Both the position numbers and the translations under genes were made by a program. From positions 17,898 to 81,897 of the forward strand of contig CAJUSI010000076.1 in assembly GCA_910589035.1 (NCBI GenBank): a DNA stretch of 64,000 nt. The letters are read 5' to 3'. The notes under the pieces were generated by a model. That model made no database searches. It saw nothing but the letters and a program-made list of their open reading frames with translations, and was not told the DNA's origin. Source of the DNA: an uncultured Acetatifactor sp. GTDB taxonomy: Bacteria; Bacillota; Clostridia; Lachnospirales; Lachnospiraceae. The stretch's first letter is position 1; the number at the start of each line of letters is the position of its first letter. Shown one piece after another: positions 60,304 through 64,000 of this stretch.

Positions 60304-61683
60304 TCACGGGAAAATCTCCTCAATTACATCCTGCACCGTCTTCACGCCCACGATCTTCATTCCGCTCCCTTTGCGGCACTCCTGCGCGCAGACATAGGGC
60401 AGGATACAGGTATCGAATCCCAGGCGCTGCGCCTCCGCCACACGCTGTTTTGCCATGCTCACCGCTCTGACCTCGCCGCTTAAGCCCACCTCGCCGAAAG
60501 CGATGAGCTTCGGACTCAGGACCGCATTCCGGAAGCTTGACAGGACGGCAATCACCACCCCCAGGTCGACGGCCGGCTCCTGAATCTTCAGTCCCCCCGT
60601 AATATTCACATAGGCATCGCAGGAGGCAAGCTGAATGCCGGAGCGCTTCTCCAGCACGGCCATCAGCAGATTCACACGGTTGATATCCGTTCCGGTGGTC
60701 TGTCTGCGGGGGATGCCGAAATTGCTGTGGCAGACAAGCGCCTGGATCTCCACCAGCAGCGGCCTGGTTCCTTCCATGGTACAGACCGCCACGGAGCCGC
60801 TGGCATTCTCCGGCCTGCCGCTCAGCATATATTCCGAAGCATTCTCCACCTCCGCAAGCCCCTGCTCCCGCATCTCGAAAACCCCGATCTCATTGGTGGA
60901 GCCGAAACGGTTCTTCACCCCCCGCAGGATACGGTAGGAGGCATGCCTGTCTCCCTCAAAGTACAGCACCGTGTCCACCATATGCTCCAGCACCCTGGGC
61001 CCCGCCACCGTCCCCTCCTTGGTCACATGGCCAACAATGAATACCGATACCCCGAGCCCCTTTGCCAGCTGCAGAAGGACGGCCGTGGACTCCCGCACCT
61101 GGGATACGCTCCCCGGCGCTGCAGCCACGCTCTCGCTGTACATGGTCTGGATGGAGTCTATCACTACTGTCTCCGGCTTCCGGCTTCTGATAATCTCCGA
61201 GATCCCGTCCAGATTTGTCTCGCACAGCAGAAGCATCCGGGAGGTAAATTCCCCGATTCTGTCCGCCCGCATTTTGATCTGCGCCAGGGATTCCTCCCCC
61301 GATATATAGAGCACCTCATGCCCTTCTTCCGACAGATTCCTGCAGACCTGCAGCAGCAGGGTGGATTTCCCGATCCCCGGATCGCCTCCCACCAGAGTGA
61401 GGGATCCCTGTACGATTCCGCCTCCCAGAACCCGGTCCAGCTCCCCGATACCGGTGGAGATCCTGTCCTCCTCCCCTGCTTCCACCTCCGGCAAAGCAGT
61501 CGGAACTGCCCTGTCCCGCCGCATGGATGCGCCGCCGGAAGCACCCCTCCCGGCAGTCTTGCTGACCGTCTCCTCCACAAAGCTGTTCCACTCCCTGCAT
61601 CCCGGACACTGCCCCATCCATTTGGAGGATTCATGTCCGCAGTTCTGACAGTAAAATACGGTGCTGATCTTTCCTTTTGCCAT
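60304..61683 (-). CDS. radA: DNA repair protein RadA
   Basis: A 459-residue recombination protein that drives branch migration. It has an N-terminal zinc finger (CQNCGHESSKWMGQCPGC), a RecA-like domain with Walker A GDPGIGKST and Walker B VVIDSIQT, the RadA-specific KNRFGSTNE, and a C-terminal Lon-like domain (EPAVDLGVVIAVLSS). I use the ATG at 61683 with GGAAGGAA upstream; the longer frame has no ribosome binding site. It lies in the clpC-radA neighbourhood typical of Firmicutes. Confidence 0.95.
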   Translation of the reverse strand: MAKGKISTVFYCQNCGHESSKWMGQCPGCREWNSFVEETVSKTAGRGASGGASMRRDRAVPTALPEVEAGEEDRISTGIGELDRVLGGGIVQGSLTLVGGDPGIGKSTLLLQVCRNLSEEGHEVLYISGEESLAQIKMRADRIGEFTSRMLLLCETNLDGISEIIRSRKPETVVIDSIQTMYSESVAAAPGSVSQVRESTAVLLQLAKGLGVSVFIVGHVTKEGTVAGPRVLEHMVDTVLYFEGDRHASYRILRGVKNRFGSTNEIGVFEMREQGLAEVENASEYMLSGRPENASGSVAVCTMEGTRPLLVEIQALVCHSNFGIPRRQTTGTDINRVNLLMAVLEKRSGIQLASCDAYVNITGGLKIQEPAVDLGVVIAVLSSFRNAVLSPKLIAFGEVGLSGEVRAVSMAKQRVAEAQRLGFDTCILPYVCAQECRKGSGMKIVGVKTVQDVIEEIFP

Positions 61684-62034
61684 TTTGATTTCCTTCCCGG
61701 GTACTTTTTCTTCCCGAATATTCTGCTCCATAATACTCGCAAACGCATTCATATACCGATATTCCGTTCTGTATTACAGGTGCGTTTCCTCGTCATACCT
61801 TAAAACATTCACTGACCGATATACTGTTCCGTATATCTGAATCAAAGAGCCCCCCGATGGCAAACTTCCCACATGCGGGGCTTCGTCCAAAAAACGCGGG
61901 AAACCGGGCGTCATATACGGCGCTCCCGTCTCCCGCGTATCTACTAACCTTTCCTGCAGTCCGCCCGCCATTCAGCCGGAAAAAACATGACAGCACACTG
62001 CAGACATTTCCCGTCTGCCCGGCAGTGCACGGAA
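61684..62034. other. Upstream region of radA with an imperfect direct repeat
   Basis: No separate gene is supported. Two copies of an about 20-base motif, ACCGATATTCCGTTCTGTAT (61755-61774) and ACCGATATACTGTTCCGTAT (61815-61834), lie 60 bases apart with partly similar flanks. On the minus strand TTGATT and TATATC, 16 bases apart around the second copy, could be the radA promoter. Confidence 0.4.
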
Positions 62035-62448
62035 TTAAATCTGCACTATTTTCACCGACACCTCATCGGCTTCCTCCAGCTCCACACTCAGGGAAAGCTT
62101 CCCCCCGAATCCTGTCTTAATGGCGCCGATGCTCTCGCCGTCCACGGACACCTCGTAGGCCTTGCCGTCCGTAAGTCCTATGGTGATCTGCGCATCCTCG
62201 TCCCCCTCGACGATAAACGCCACGCCGTCCTCCTTTTCCACGAAATTCAGAACACTGGTCCCCGGCACGGATTCGTAGAGGAACATACCGTTTTTCTCCA
62301 GCTTGGTCATCTCGCTGTAGGTCTTTACCTTCAGCAGATCCCCCCCATGCCTGTAATCCTCCACTTTTCCCTTCCTGGCCAACTTATGGTTGCCAAAACT
62401 GATTGCACCGTCCGTCTCACTGCGGATCAATTCTTCCACCACTGCCAT
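62035..62448 (-). CDS. Small conserved protein of unknown function (often misnamed endosialidase)
   Basis: A 137-residue protein starting MAVVEELIRSETDGAISFGN, with GDLLKVKTYSEMTKLEKNG and a beta-rich C-terminus (KLSLSVELEEADEVSVKIVQ). The ATG at 62448 follows AGGAGG by 8 bases. Similar clostridial proteins carry the automatic name endosialidase, but no sialidase motif is visible here. It lies between clpC and radA on the same strand and probably shares their transcript. Confidence 0.7.
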   Translation of the reverse strand: MAVVEELIRSETDGAISFGNHKLARKGKVEDYRHGGDLLKVKTYSEMTKLEKNGMFLYESVPGTSVLNFVEKEDGVAFIVEGDEDAQITIGLTDGKAYEVSVDGESIGAIKTGFGGKLSLSVELEEADEVSVKIVQI

Positions 62449-62574
62449 CTGAGCATCCTCCTGTCCATTTATCAACTCACTCTGTCACATTCCATCCTGT
62501 CTCTTCCGACTCGTTATGGTTTGTTCCGGATACCTATAGTATAATATAAAATTGCAGCATTTTCTACAAATTTT

Positions 62575-64000
62575 TTACTTTTCTTTCGGCACGCTTCCCT
62601 TCGGATTCTGCTTCCCGCCTTCTTTAGAATATTCCCCGGGCTTTTCTATCAGTTTTTCCTTCGCCTTCACCGTAAAGCAGACCTTCCCGTTCTTGAAACC
62701 CACTGTCACCGCATCCCCCGGCTGAACCCGCTTTAGCAGAATCTCCTCCGCCAGCGCATCCTCCACCACGGACTGGATAGCCCTCTTTAAAGGCCTGGCC
62801 CCCATCTTCACATCCGAATACTGCTCCACCAGATGCTCCTTCAGCGCTCCCGTCATGGTCAGCCGGATGTCCATCTGGGACTCGCAGCGTTTATACAGAT
62901 TGGAGGCCAGAAGGCTTACGATGGATTTCATATTATCCTTATTCAACTGATGGAATACGATAATGTCATCGATCCGGTTGATAAATTCCGGCTTAAAGCT
63001 TCTCTTTACCTCCTCCATAACTCCGGATTTCATTCTTTCGTAATCCCGCTTCGCATCGCTTACGGCGGCGAATCCCAGGTTCTTGGGATCCACGATCTTC
63101 TGGGCACCCGCGTTGGAGGTCATGATCAGGATCGTATTCTTGAAGCTCACCTTTCTGCCCTTGGAATCGGTGATGTGTCCGTCGTCCAGTATCTGAAGCA
63201 GAATGTTGAACACATCGGGATGCGCCTTTTCTATCTCGTCGAAGAGCACCACGGAATAGGGGTTCCTGCGCACCTTCTCGGAAAGCTGTCCCCCCTCGTC
63301 AAAGCCCACATAGCCGGGCGGGGAGCCGATCATTTTGGAGACGGAATGCCCCTCCATATATTCCGACATATCCACCCGGATAATGGAATCCTCGGAGCCG
63401 AACATGGCTTCCGCCAACGCCTTGGAAAGCTCTGTCTTGCCCACGCCGGTGGGACCCAGAAACAGAAAAGAACCGATGGGGCGTTTAGGATCCTTAAGAC
63501 CCACGCGTCCCCGGCGCATGGCCCTAGCCACCGCCGTCACCGCCTCCTCCTGGCCGATGACACGCTTGTGCAGAATGCCCTCCAGCTTCAGCAGCTTCTC
63601 ACTCTCCTTCTGCGCCAGCTTGGCCACCGGAATCCTGGTCCACATGGCCACCACCTCCGCGATATTCTCCTCGACGATGGTGTACCTTTTATCCGCCTCC
63701 TGTCCTTCCGCACGCTTCCTCATGCGCTGGTACTTTTTCACCAACTCATCCTGATTTTTCTTAATCTCCACTGCCTGGGAAAAGGCCTCCATCCGGATGG
63801 ACCGCTCGATCTGCAGATCCATCTTTTTAATTTCTTCCAGAAGAACCTTCTGCTTATCCGGCATATCCACCGAACTCAGCCTTGTGCTGGCCGACGCCTC
63901 GTCTATGAGATCGATGGCTTTGTCCGGCAGATTTCTGTCGTTGATATAACGGGCGGACAGGCGCACCGCCGCCGCCACAGCCTCGGAGGTGATATTCACC
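62575..64000 (-). CDS. clpC: ATP-dependent Clp protease ATPase subunit ClpC (C-terminal part)
   Basis: About 475 C-terminal residues of a Clp/Hsp100 ATPase; the N-terminal part lies beyond the window. Seen: the end of ATPase domain 1 (ARYINDRNLPDKAIDLIDEA), a UVR-type coiled region (AVEIKKNQDELVKKYQRMRK), then domain 2 with Walker A (GPTGVGKTE), pore loop (GSPPGYVGFDEGG), Walker B (VVLFDEIEKAH), sensor (LIMTSNAG) and the C-terminal D2 small domain (KMGARPLKRAIQ). ClpC feeds unfolded proteins to ClpP. A Lys/Glu/Pro-rich tail extends beyond the core. Confidence 0.95.
   Translation of the reverse strand, partial: VNITSEAVAAAVRLSARYINDRNLPDKAIDLIDEASASTRLSSVDMPDKQKVLLEEIKKMDLQIERSIRMEAFSQAVEIKKNQDELVKKYQRMRKRAEGQEADKRYTIVEENIAEVVAMWTRIPVAKLAQKESEKLLKLEGILHKRVIGQEEAVTAVARAMRRGRVGLKDPKRPIGSFLFLGPTGVGKTELSKALAEAMFGSEDSIIRVDMSEYMEGHSVSKMIGSPPGYVGFDEGGQLSEKVRRNPYSVVLFDEIEKAHPDVFNILLQILDDGHITDSKGRKVSFKNTILIMTSNAGAQKIVDPKNLGFAAVSDAKRDYERMKSGVMEEVKRSFKPEFINRIDDIIVFHQLNKDNMKSIVSLLASNLYKRCESQMDIRLTMTGALKEHLVEQYSDVKMGARPLKRAIQSVVEDALAEEILLKRVQPGDAVTVGFKNGKVCFTVKAKEKLIEKPGEYSKEGGKQNPKGSVPKEK

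Overview
The window looks like a chromosomal segment of a Clostridia member, most likely Lachnospiraceae. The housekeeping genes (clpC, radA, typA/bipA, class III fbp, dapA/dapB, rlmD, pcrA), the strong AGGAGG-type ribosome binding sites, the balanced base composition and the large GH13/maltodextrin cluster all fit. I see no rRNA, tRNA, CRISPR array or intact insertion sequence. The family-level placement is inference from gene content.

Layout. (1) 1-7.2 kb: two intact ABC exporter half-transporters, a third one interrupted by a single in-frame TAA, a stub of a fourth, and a protein joining a subtilisin-like (S8) domain to a P-loop domain, with a small partner ORF. This resembles a peptide maturation and export locus without a visible precursor. 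(2) 7.3-9.9 kb: a long regulator with two XRE-helix-turn-helix/TPR halves and, convergent to it, a small secreted peptide. Their promoters share an identical 17-bp element, so they may be a peptide-regulator pair. (3) 9.9-14.3 kb: an OmpR/histidine-kinase pair and a heptad-repeat coiled-coil gene. (4) 14.3-22.3 kb: a starch/maltodextrin module. GH13, MalE-, MalF- and MalG-type genes form one leftward operon, with a divergent and apparently leaderless LacI regulator. A starch-binding-like lipoprotein follows, behind a consensus promoter with two identical 20-bp palindromic operators.

(5) 22.4-39.1 kb: a defence island. It holds a PLD-family restriction nuclease facing two N6-methylase genes, a type III Mod/Res pair whose Res endonuclease motif is degenerate, a PD-(D/E)XK-like protein, a DUF262/HNH (GmrSD-like) gene and an XRE-RhuM pair with a promoter-spanning inverted repeat. 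It also holds debris: an hsdS fragment and a SymE-like toxin gene with an amber codon running into a Panacea/SocA-like fragment.

(6) 39.3-64 kb: core genes. These are rlmD, pcrA, an SPFH/zinc-ribbon protein, a small XRE-type protein preceded by a possible structured element, an orphan NMT1-type lipoprotein, a DUF1836 gene, a tandem array of five 39-bp palindromic units, a TrpR/YerC repressor, bactofilin with a catalytically degenerate LytM protein, an unusual eukaryotic-type HisA, fbp, dapB, dapA with a lysine riboswitch and attenuator, a CobO-type gene, an SSB-like protein, typA, radA, a small conserved gene and the 3' part of clpC.

All calls come from reading the sequence. Family names rest on motifs recalled from knowledge; no database search was run.
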